A stretch of 64,000 nucleotides of DNA from Theocolax elegans (Eukaryota; Arthropoda; Insecta; Hymenoptera; Cerocephalidae), in assembly GCA_026168455.1 (NCBI GenBank), contig CM047427.1, forward strand, positions 37,700,905 to 37,764,904, given 5' to 3'. Of this stretch, positions 55,269-64,000 are shown one piece after another (the first letter of the stretch is position 1; each line of letters starts with the position of its first letter). Under the pieces are notes generated by a model, which saw nothing but the letters and a program-made list of their open reading frames with translations, was not told where the DNA came from and ran no database searches. Made by a program: the position numbers and the translations under genes.

Positions 55269-55451
55269 AGGAGAATTTCAATTGCACTATGTACAAAGAG
55301 TTTAGGACAATAGCTTATGAAGATGTATGTGAAGGATATTGTTATGGGTTTAAGTGTCTGTTTTGATTTTATAATTACTGTTTAGAACAAAAATTCAGAC
55401 CACGACTTTATAAAGATTTTCAAGTGGAAATAGTGAAAAATTATAAAAGTG
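55269..55451 (+). pseudogene. LARP1: LARP1-like DM15 exon fragment
   Basis: From the TTAA junction the frame reads NFNCTMYKEFRTIAYEDVCE, then CYGFKCLF, a TGA, and CLEQKFRPRLYKDFQVEIVK, ending at a GTACGT donor (55452). This is the DM15 segment seen in 37712-37459, in opposite orientation. The TGA is at the same place in both copies, so it predates their duplication. The upstream part of the exon is cut off by the TTAA-type element. Pseudogene fragment. Confidence 0.8.
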
Positions 55452-55990
55452 GTACGTGCATTTACCTACATAAGATATATATTCAGAATTTTTAGATAGA
55501 AATTGCATTTTACGGTACAAATAAAATTTATACTTTGAAATTGTTATATTAAAATATATTATTAAAAAATCTTAAGATAGATTACAATGTAATTGTCTAT
55601 TAACAGGTATATTATTTTATACATACATATATTATTTTTTTAGAAAGAAAAGTATGGCTTAAACATTTTTGGAGAAGGAGAAGGAGAGTATAAAACATTT
55701 GTTTAAATTGTCTTTTGTACATCAAAAGTAATGTAATGTAAGTTTTTATTATAGCATAAAAGAAAATAATTTTTTACTTTTTGTAAAGTAATTGTAAAAT
55801 AATTAATTTATTTTAAAGATGAATATAAAAGTGTAGTGCATTTAAATGATGAAGTCATACTAGTTGGGTAACTGAATTTCAAAAAAGTACGCTTCAAAAC
55901 AAAAATGTTAGATAGGAATCATTTTAAGTAACAATGATAATAATTTCAATATTTATTTTTCATTTTTTACATAAATATAATTAATTTTAG
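55452..55990. other. Intron-like sequence shared with the other LARP1 fragment
   Basis: The first ~90 bp match 37458 downward on the minus strand, then similarity fades. Around 55652 AGTATGGCTTAAACATTTTT may be a frame-shifted remnant of the next DM15 exon (YGL..FW), not certain. Confidence 0.45.
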
Positions 55991-56178
55991 AATGGTGTAC
56001 AAAATTTGTCACTTCAAGAAAGACTGAAAAATTGGCGGTTAAGGCGTCACTTGACTATATTTCTGAAATAGTTGGACCAGATTTACAAGGTGATAGCAAT
56101 TTATCTGATGACGAAAATGATGAACCGAAGAAAGATATTAAAGACTTACATGCAACCAATACTGATAAAAGAAAATGA
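55991..56178 (+). pseudogene. Exon-like ORF, unidentified C-terminus
   Basis: After TAATTTTAG (55982-55990) a frame encodes WCTKFVTSRKTEKLAVKASL and then DYISEIVGPDL, followed by an acidic/basic tail (SDDENDEPKKD) and TGA at 56178. It looks like the final exon of a protein ending in a disordered charged tail. I do not recognise it; it is not a DM15 repeat. Lack of internal stops favours real coding origin. Confidence 0.4.
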
Positions 56179-56204
56179 TATTACAGCAACAATAATTATA
56201 CAAT

Positions 56205-56880
56205 AGAAGTCAAATTTTTAACGTTTTTTCATATTTGTTTGATTACTTTAACCGATTTTCTATGTTTATCTTCGAAAATATTGTTTTGAGCGTTAAGCGT
56301 ATAATAGAAATAAGGTTTATTATTTTAATACGAACATTTTGTTCATTAAAAGTTTTTCAGTAAAAACAATACATTTCGTTTTATTGCGAAAACATGTGTT
56401 TTTTTGTGCTTTTTTCATTATTTTGACCGTTATTCTATGTTTATCTTCGAAAATATTGTTTTGAGCGTTAAGTGTACAATAGGAAAAAGTTTTGTTATTT
56501 TAAGACGAACATTTCGTTCATTAAAAGTTTTTCAGTAAAAACAATGCATTTCGTTTTATTGTGAAAAAACGTGTTTTTTGTGTTTTTTTCATTATTTTGA
56601 CCGTTATTCTATGTTTATCTTCGAAAATATTGTTTTGAGCGTTAAGTGTACAAAAGGAAAACGTTTTGTAATTTTGTGGCGAATATTTTGTCTATTTACA
56701 CTTTTTATATAAAAATGATACATTTCAATTTATAACGAAAAAACGTGCTATTTTGTAAATTTTTAATGATTTTCATTGTTTTTATGTACGTATCTTTAAA
56801 AATATTGCTCGAATCAGAAAGTATTGTATAGGAAAAAGTTTTATAATTTTAAGACGAAAATTTTGTCTAAATTCATTATG
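56205..56880. repeat. ~175-bp tandem repeat (four units)
   Basis: TTCTATGTTTATCTTCGAAA recurs with start offsets of 175, 174 and 174 bp (reference base near 56251, 56426, 56600, 56774). Units also share GTAAAAACAATACATTTCG. The last unit is diverged. Confidence 0.88.
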
Positions 56881-57228
56881 TACGTAAGAATATTTTTGGA
56901 GATAATATGCATAAACCAATTTTACGAAATTGTAAAACGCTCCATAACTTCCACAATTTATGAGCGATACATCTGAAAATAGGACCACATCGTTCTATAA
57001 TTATAACAAATATACCCTGTAAATTTTAGCTCAATCGATTAAAAATTAGCAGTTATCTTAGTCACAGGATTTCATACATACACACATCCATACATACATT
57101 TTAGGGAAAGTTTTGGATGGGTTCTAAGTTGCATAAATTTCACTTGTATGTCAAAATATATACTTTTTTGAGGTATTATATATTTTGCGATGATGAAAAT
57201 ATAAGGCACTTCCGTGTAACGATCGTGC
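56881..57228. other. AT-rich, possible transposon end
   Basis: Contains CATACATACACACATCCATA (57080-57100) but no ORF or defined ends. Confidence 0.4.
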
Positions 57229-59019
57229 CTAAAAAAGGGCAGAACAATTAAAGCAAGTCAACACATCGAAAGGAGAATCAAATAGTGAAATCGATAAAAC
57301 AGATAAAATTAATAAAGTTAATTCAAAAGGTAAACTGCAAAAACAGCAATTAGCTAGCAAGCTAGTTAATTTAAATAAGACTATTGACATGAAAAGGAAA
57401 TCAATAACAAAAATAAATACCTTTAGAAGACCACATAGTATAATTAACAAACGAATCAAGCAACCTATCATAACAAGTACACCACTTCATGTGCAAACTA
57501 ATAAATTATTTCAACCAACTACAAATCGTCGTTCCCCGATAAGAAGGTGCTACCTCGGAATCCGGTTATAAAAGGTACTACCTCGGAATCCGGTTATAAA
57601 AGGTGCTACCTCGAAGCCCGGTTGTAAAAGGTGCTACCTCGGAGTCCGGTTATAAAAGGTGCTACCTCGGAGTCCGGTTATAAAAGGTGCTACCTTGGAG
57701 TCCGGTTATAAAAGGTGCTAACTCGGAGTCCGGTTATAAAAGGTGATAACTCAGGAACGAAATTTCAGTCTATGATTTTAAGTTGGTACTACTGCAAGTG
57801 TAAGCTCAGCAATAAGATTGACAATTGTTTTTGGCAATTTTATAAAAGATTATTTTTATTTATCTATTAGTTATTTATTATTATTTAGTAGTACCTATGC
57901 GTAATTCAGGTAAAGTTATTATTTAGTTTGAATATATTTTAAACTGTTTCTTTTTATATTTTAATCTCCAAAATAAGAAAATTACGTCGACATATATATG
58001 TACTAAACTTTGATAATTTCATATATAGATTCAATAGATAATCATTGATAAATTATAAAATTATAAATTATACTACTGCAAAAGTTAAAAAACTAATTAT
58101 GATGAGTAGTAACTGCAGAAAATACATGGTAAATAATAATTATAAGTATGTTTAAATGATAAAAATATAAGCTAAATGCGTAAATTTTAATAATTTCTCG
58201 CAAATTGTCATTTTTCGCAATTTTAATTTTAATTTGACAAATGTAATTTAACACTGATACCTCTTAAACAATTTTAAAGCATGTCAACTATTCAATTTCG
58301 GCGGTTGTATTCGAATCATTTTGTACCTTATTCCATTTCTCTCCCTTGTTTAACTCTAGCGAAAAAATCTCACTCCGTAAAACAGAACCTTTGGCAGCTG
58401 TGTCGAAATGTATTATAAAAATTGAGTTATTTAAAACCAACAATTGACTAAAGTGTATATTTCATCTATTTCGATTTAATTAAAATTATTATAAACATTA
58501 TGTTACGGTATTAAGTTTTACGATATATTGTTAAATTCTGCATTAAAAATAAGAGTACAACGTTAAATAATAGATAAATAAAAATAATCTTTTATAAAAT
58601 TGCCAAAAAACAATTGTCAATATTATTGCTGAGCTAAACCGGCAGTAGTACCAACTTAAAATCATAGACGAAAAATTCGTTCCTGAGTTATCACCTTTTA
58701 TAACCGGACTCCGAGTTAGCACCTTTTATAACCGGACTCCAAGGTAGCACCTTTTATAACCGGACTCCGAGGTAGCACCTTTTATAACCGGACTCCGAGG
58801 TAGCACCTTTTACAACCGGGCTCCGAGGTAGCACCTTTTATAACCGGATTCCGAGGTAGCACCTTTTATAACCGGATTCCGAGGTAGCACCTTCTTATCG
58901 GGGAACGACGAAATGATAATTTGGACATCAGTGAAATAAGTAGAAGAGAATCTGTAAATACCAATAATCATAATAGCAGTAGTAGTAGTACCAGAAACCT
59001 AAGACTTTCTCGTAATTAA
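57229..59019 (+). pseudogene. Coding-like exon interrupted by a MITE
   Basis: The frame is open from after a TAA at about 57228 to the MITE at 57526 (99 codons, Lys/Asn/Ser-rich, e.g. NTFRRPHSIINKRIKQ). After the MITE and one AAAT duplication it continues in the same frame from 58915 for 34 codons (including DNLDISEISRRES) to a TAA at 59019. Precise frame continuity across the insertion suggests a genuine C-terminal exon before insertion. The basic, Asn/Ser-rich tail gives no family assignment. I see no clear splice acceptor upstream. Confidence 0.5.
57527..58910. mobile_element. 1384-bp MITE with ~390-bp inverted ends made of 28-bp repeats
   Basis: Ends CGTCGTTCCCCGATAAGAAGG and its reverse complement; target duplication AAAT (57523-57526, 58911-58914). 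Inside each end are about eight 28-bp repeats (GGTGCTACCTCGGAGTCCGG then TTATAAAA), inverted relative to each other, followed by a further ~120 bp of inverted match (to about 57870 and 58560). The centre (57870-58560) is AT-rich with no transposase. Class unknown. Confidence 0.92.
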
Positions 59020-59217
59020 AAAAATTGTATAAATTTAAAATTGTTAATATTATTTAATTATGGTTGCAAAACACCAATATATTAAGCATATGATGGAATG
59101 TGCATCCAATAATTAAACACGCACATTATTTTTGTACAATATACAAAAATATTACAATCAATAATTAAAATATATTTAGCCATTATTGTTGCTGTCGCGT
59201 CATGATAGACGCAACGT

Positions 59218-59286
59218 ACACACATGCGCGTACACATACACACACACATACGCACACACACATACGCACACACGTGCGCACACATT
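59218..59286. repeat. (CA)n-rich microsatellite
   Basis: Imperfect CACACA/TACGCACA run. The Cys/Met/Val-rich minus ORF over it is an artefact. Confidence 0.9.
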
Positions 59287-59303
59287 TAATACGTAAAGTA
59301 GGA

Positions 59304-59954
59304 TGTCCTCGTCAAAGAGAGGAACCGCCTTGAAAAATTCTAGCCAATAACTTAATTAGGTCACGCATGACCAAGAATAAATTAATTAAGTAAATGTACA
59401 ATATTTGATTGGTCAAGAGGAACCAAAACTCCACCCCAAACCCTTGATATAAATAGGGATGTCGCACAGGGGTGTGCGCTCTTGCTCTTTAGTCTTTTCT
59501 CAAGTAAGGTAAACTCCTGTATCCAAAACTTAACGCGAAATAAAGCAAGAAATCGAAAGTCATTGTTCAGTATCTTTAAACCTTCAAACACCAGTCTTTT
59601 TCCTATTCCCTTTAAAATCCAAATTAGTCTATACCGCATTTCTATTGTAAGGGAGTCTCTGTATCGAGGATCAACGAGAGCGAGAAAGACAGCCGAGCAG
59701 TTGCAGCCACCGGTCAACCGTAGATCTCCCGCCCGATAAGGTTGGTTGTTTTCCTTTCCTCGCCTTCACTCATTGTTGCACCTCGGGCTTACCCATGCAC
59801 GTAAATTTCGGAAGGGTCTATGACCTGTGCTATACCGAAGAGAATTGCCACCCATCCTTGACGCTATACGCGTACTAAAACGGGGAACTTCTATTTTTAA
59901 TTTAAATTCAGTCTATTTAATTTTTCTACGTTACGTCTACCCTAGGACGTAACA
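59304..59954 (+). repeat. 5' LTR of the third retroelement
   Basis: The end is fixed by the primer site (…GACGTAACA, 59954). The start TGTCCTCGTC at 59304 is my best guess (TG...CA), unconfirmed because the 3' LTR is outside. TATA box at 59448 and AATAAA at 59539 fit U3-R order. ORFs on both strands inside it are incidental. Confidence 0.65.
59448..59455 (+). promoter_or_regulatory. TATA box of the LTR
   Basis: TATAAATA followed about 28 nt later by a pyrimidine-rich start region (GCTCTTGCTCTTTAGTC). Typical spacing for an RNA polymerase II start. Confidence 0.65.
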
Positions 59955-59956
59955 AG

Positions 59957-59969
59957 TGGGGGCTCGTCC
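59957..59969 (+). promoter_or_regulatory. Primer-binding site, tRNA-Pro
   Basis: TGGGGGCTCGTCC, two bases after the LTR, is complementary to 13 nt at the 3' end (with CCA) of tRNA-Pro. The match stops there, shorter than the usual 18. Confidence 0.8.
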
Positions 59970-60019
59970 TAAAAATTAAAGAAGGATTAGAGCAATTGTC
60001 TTTCTTATTAGCACAGCTC

Positions 60020-61708
60020 ATGGGTACCAATGAAAAAGAGAATTCTCGAAATAAAGACGCGGCTTCAATTTTGCTTAAGCAGGCGCTTAAAATAAATCCA
60101 GATTTTTGTGTTGAAAATCCGGACAAATCTTTAGCTAGTTTGTTAAAATTTTTTAAAGATAGGCATGATAGCGGGATACATTTGTCAGATGAAGCGGTAG
60201 GCCTCGATAAAAATATACCTATAATAATTGACTTGTTAAAGGAATTCGTAGACAAAAAAGATATAATAGAATTTTGCGAAGATAAGTATCTAATTGAAGC
60301 TTTAGGCGATTTTATAGAATAAAGAGTAAATCCAAAATTAATAATCGATTATATTATCGGAAATTTAGAAGCAAAAACAAAAGTAGAAGTAAATGGGATA
60401 GGTTTTAAACCCGAACTAACAGACGATAACACAACCTATTTTTCGGCAGAAAATACAACAATTAAAAATGCAAAAACATCAGAACAACCAATGAAACCTG
60501 AAATTGTTAAACGAGATAATAATGTCAGATTTACTACAAGCACACCAATTTTACCAAATAACTGTAATAATATGAATTTAGTATCGGAGAGATTGCCAAG
60601 ATTAAATTCGTATTTAACAAACTCAACCTTGGGACAAGTGAGGCCCCTTTCTATAAAAGACGCACTTGAATTAATTCCAAAATATAATGGGGTAAATATT
60701 CCATTGAGTCAATTTGTTGACGGATGTAGGGAAGCTTGCAACATAATACATGAACAATATGAACCGGACCTCGCGAAATTAATTAAAATGAGATTATATG
60801 GAGAAGCATTAAAGAGTGCAGCAAAAAAAAGTTTTGAATCGATTGAAGATATTGCAAATTTTTTTGATAGTATTTTTGGGTCTGCGAAATCTTATCATCA
60901 ATTACACGGTGAATTAGCTAACGTAAAACAGAAAAGGGAAGAGAGTGTCGTAGTTTTTTCAAACAGGGTTAGATCCATCGGGCAAGAAATCACTGAAGCA
61001 GCTCGAAGAGAAAAAAGATTAACTAATAATTTCAATCGATCTTTAGAAAATGATTTAGTAAAATTTTTTATTCGCAGTTTACATTGGGTAATAAAAGCAC
61101 GAATGGGCCAAGTGTGTAAATTGGATGAAGCTACTGCAGAAGCTATAGAAATCGAAAGAGATTTTGCATGCTATGAAGTAGAAGAGTTAAATGAAACAAT
61201 TAAAGTCATAACAGAAAATAAAAATCCTATACAAAGAGTCCATTTTGCCGAGACTAAATATACCGATAAATGCCAACTTTGCGGGAGACAGGGCCACCTG
61301 GCACCGAAATGCTGGCATTTAGAAAAAATGAGACAACCCCAAGCCAGGGAAAGACGGCCTACGAATGACTGGGCGGAGTCTCGAGAGTCACGCAGACCGC
61401 AACAATGGCCAGGTGAAAAACGGACTAATGAATTTAAGCAGCAAGAAAATCAATATGTTCGTCGCCAAAATGCAACCTTCCCAAAACAAAATTATACAAA
61501 TACAGAAAGGATATGCCGATACTGCAAAAAAGAGGGTCATATTATAGAAGAATGTAGAAAACGGGAATTTAATAATCGAAATCGAGAAAACCGATCGGAA
61601 AACGAAAATGGTCTCCGACAACAGGGCGCGAGACGAGAGACCGAGTACACGAGGCGCCCGAGTTACAAAAAACAGGAACCCACATCATCAAAAGATATGT
61701 TCGATTAA
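60020..61708 (+). pseudogene. gag: Gag of the third retroelement, one in-frame stop
   Basis: The ATG at 60020 opens a frame that ends at 61708 and is broken only by TAA at 60320-60322; on both sides it is clean. The N-terminal 100 residues are helical and acidic/basic. The capsid-like part spans about 60650-61190 (IPLSQFVDGCREACN, SYHQLHGELANVKQKREES, FFIRSLHWVIKARMG). CCHC knuckles CQLCGRQGHLAPKC (61272-61313) and CRYCKKEGHIIEEC (61513-61554) follow, then an Arg/Asn-rich tail. The stop could be a mutation, a sequencing error or read-through; a downstream ATG at 60491 would give 405 residues including capsid and knuckles. Confidence 0.8.
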
Positions 61709-64000
61709 GTAAAAATTGCAAGTCGCCAATTATTAAACTTAAAAATCCGAGAAGCAACGAGGAAATAACTCTTATTTTAGATTCAGGAGCAGGTCCCAAT
61801 TTACTAAAATTACGAAACATACCAAAAGACGCAAATATTAATAAAAATGAAATATTAGAATTAAAAGGAATCACGGAAGAAAGTATTTACACTTTAGGCA
61901 AAGTTGACATCAATTTTCCAAAGTTTGACATCGAATTCCATATAATAAATGACAACGTGCCTATAATCGAAGATGGTTTACTGGGAAGCGATTTTTTCTG
62001 TCAATTAGGTGCAAAAATTGATTATACGAAAAGAATGTTAAGAGTTGCAGACGTCTGTATCCCTTTTGTAGAAGAAAACATATTATTGATCGAAACAAAG
62101 GAAAGGTATGAAGACCCGACGATTAATGTCATAGAAAAACGTAACAGTATATTGAACGAGAGAACGGGAACGCGTAAGGGAATTTCCGCTAACCCTATGA
62201 GTGTCAATGCAAGAGAGGGTGAGGAAGTCGTAAAACATATCACACAGGTAATAAAACCACCTAAAAGGAATTCGTTTGGGGAAACAGGAAAAACAAATTA
62301 TGCTAATGAAAATTTTCAACGAAGGGAGGTGTCGACCCGAGAGGTCGATCATATTAATGAGAAAGTATATCTTGTAGAAGAAACGCGAATTCGAGGACAT
62401 ATAAGCCCATCGCGTAAGCAAGAGTCAATTCTAATTAAATCTCAAAGTCAGGACCCACCGGGTAGTCGAAGTCAATTAAAAAATCAGAAAGATATTCAAA
62501 TTCGATCTCAATGTAAAAATAAATTGGAAATACAAGATCCCAAGCGAAATCAAAATCAAATTCCAATTCAAAATCGAAATCTTAATCAAAATGCAAGTTT
62601 AAATGAAATTCAATATCAAATTCTAAATCAAAATTCAAATTCAAATGAAATTCAAAATCAAATTCTAAATCAAAATTCAAATTCAAATGAAATTCAAAAT
62701 CAAATTCTAAATCAAAATTCAAATTCAAATGAAATTCAAAATCAAAATCATAATTCAAATTCAAATGAAATTCAAAATCAAATTCTAAATCAAAATTCAA
62801 ATTCAAATGAAATTCAAAATCAAAATCATAATTCAAATTCAAATGAAATTCAAAATCAAAATCATAATTCAAGTTCAAATGAAATTCAAAATCAAATTCT
62901 AAATCAAAATTCAAATTCAAATGAAAGTCAAAATCAAATTCTAAATCAAAATCCAAATTCAAATGAAATTCAAAATCAAATTCTAAATCAAAACGCAAAT
63001 TCAAATGAAATTCAAAATCAAAATCATAATTCAAGTTCAAATTTAATTCAAAATCAAATTCTAAATCAAAGTTCAAGTTCAAATGAAATTCAAAATCAAA
63101 TTCAAAATCTAAAATCGAGTTCAAAGGTAACTCAATATCGAAGTCTAAATGAAATTCCAAGCCTAAATCAAGTCTTACGTACGAAGGCAGTATGTAAGCC
63201 TAATGTATGTAAATTAATCGAACAAGGAAACGAAGAGACAAGTCAAGAAATTAAAATCATTAAGAAATTAGAAACATATACCAAATCGAACCCAGAAATA
63301 AGGGAGAACGATGAAGAATACTTTAATCATGAAATTAATAAAGAAAGATTGCAAAAGCACTCCTCAAATAAAAAAAATAATCTCTTAAATGAACTCGAAA
63401 GTGATGAGGCAACTAATAAATCAAGCGCGCACCCAAATCCAAGAAACGAGAACGAAATAAGTAATGAAAAATATTCTAATTTTGAGATAAAGAGAAAAGA
63501 TATGGTAGGTCTCGATAATAATACAAAAAATAAAAAGGCATTAGCACAAAATGAAAATGTAGACGCAAACGAATTCGATGAAGAAAGGTTGTTAATTTCG
63601 ACACGCATGTTACAAAAAATTCTAGAGGAAGGTTTAATGAATAATGGAATTCTGTGGAATAATAACCAAGACATGGAAATGTTAATAAGTAATCTACTAA
63701 TGGAAATAAAGTATCATGACAACTCAACAAATAACTCAAAGGAATTAAGAGAAAATCTAAATAAATTAGGAAATTATGTAAAACTACATGCCTTTGGGGG
63801 AGAATCTCATAAAAATGTTATTAAAGATACATTAGAGGGTTTACTTAAATTAAGAATTAATTTAAAAGGAAAAGGCGGAAAGAAACTAAAAGGTAGTCAT
63901 ACAGTTTATCGCTTAGCATGTGTTATACCAAAAGGGAGAGCGGAAAAGGTAAAATCATTACTACGACTTGACCATTTGGCTGCTGATGAAAGAGAAGAAA
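61576..64000 (+). CDS. pol: Pol frame of the third retroelement: protease, then Asn/Gln-rich linker (partial)
   Basis: Frame 1 is open from 61576 to the window edge, 808 codons with no stop. It overlaps the end of gag (61576-61708) one base back, so a -1 frameshift is expected; CAAAAAAC at 61666-61673 is a weak candidate. The protease has LILDSGAGPNLLK (about 61768-61806) and GLLGSDFF (61975-61998). Then comes a charged region, a long Asn/Gln-rich repeat tract (62590-63130), a Lys/Glu/Asn-rich stretch, and a segment near 63880-64000 that may lead into the next domain. No RT motif is reached. A linker this long between protease and RT is unusual. Confidence 0.85.
62590..63130 (+). repeat. In-frame 42/36-bp repeats coding Asn/Gln-rich peptide
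   Basis: Units of 14 codons (QNQILNQNSNSNEI) alternate with units of 12 (QNQNHNSNSNEI), about 12 in all. Unit lengths are multiples of three, and substitutions keep the frame open. The 192-codon Phe/Leu/Asp-rich minus-strand ORF here is its antisense shadow. Confidence 0.93.

Larger units (their letters stand above)
59304..64000 (+). mobile_element. Third LTR retroelement, 5' part (runs off the window)
   Basis: LTR, tRNA-Pro primer site, gag with two CCHC knuckles, and a gag-pol frame with DSGA protease, all on the plus strand. RT and the 3' LTR would lie beyond 64000. Gag resembles Ty3/gypsy types; without RT the clade stays open. Confidence 0.88.

Noticed and set aside
59082..59285. Cys/Met/Val-rich 67-codon ORF
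   Set aside because: Translation of a CA-type microsatellite.
61666..61673. Strong frameshift site in the third retroelement
   Set aside because: CAAAAAAC is in the overlap but does not follow X XXY YYZ in the gag frame; only a weak candidate.
62582..63160. Minus-strand ORF of 192 codons, Phe/Leu/Asp-rich
   Set aside because: It is the exact antisense of the plus-strand Asn/Gln-rich repeats, which lie in an 808-codon open frame following a protease.

Overview
The window looks like repeat-dense, AT-rich nuclear DNA from an insect; Hymenoptera is plausible but not proven. Evidence: Ty3/gypsy and Copia retrotransposons, a Helitron, a Tigger/pogo-like DNA transposon, TTAA-flanked elements, a tRNA-derived SINE, a Copia primer site matching the 5' half of initiator tRNA-Met, and intron-containing fragments of host LARP1. 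No prokaryotic operon, rRNA or functional tRNA gene is visible.

Layout. 1-4.8 kb: a 276-bp tandem array, a candidate solo LTR, a 31-bp palindromic minisatellite and the right end of a TTAA-type element. 4.85-9.0 kb: a decayed Helitron (Rep HUH plus Pif1-like helicase), split in frame by a 1.3-kb insertion. 9.0-18.3 kb: a broken minus-strand gypsy element (copy B) whose LTR and flank are tandemly duplicated. 19.2-36.2 kb: a minus-strand Copia element (244-bp LTRs, TSD ATTAT) whose gag is split by a 9.4-kb element with 19-bp terminal inverted repeats and TTAA target duplications. That element carries about 17.5 copies of a 285-bp satellite, a SINE and a palindromic MITE. 36.3-38.1 kb: exon-like host fragments, including LARP1 DM15 exons. 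38.6-53.8 kb: a Tigger-like transposon containing a complete 13.3-kb gypsy element (copy A; LTRs of 1027 bp with one difference seen; TSD ATAT). 54.5-59.0 kb: more repeats, a second LARP1 fragment, and a coding-like exon interrupted by a 1.4-kb MITE whose long inverted ends are built from 28-bp repeats. 59.3-64.0 kb: the 5' part of a third LTR retroelement (tRNA-Pro primer site, gag with one stop, open gag-pol frame with an Asn/Gln-rich repeat tract), running off the window.

How the parts work together. Gypsy copy A has an intact plan: LTR with a splice donor, tRNA-Arg(UCG) primer site, a 2.7-kb leader made largely of repeated hairpin modules, gag, an in-frame -1 slippery site with a stem-loop, pol (PR-RT-RH-IN), a splice acceptor, a third ORF resembling the zinc-binding tail of gag, polypurine tract and 3' LTR. 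The structured leader and the non-envelope third ORF are the best candidates here for something not previously described. Several nested insertions can be resolved to the base because removing element plus one target duplication restores an open frame.
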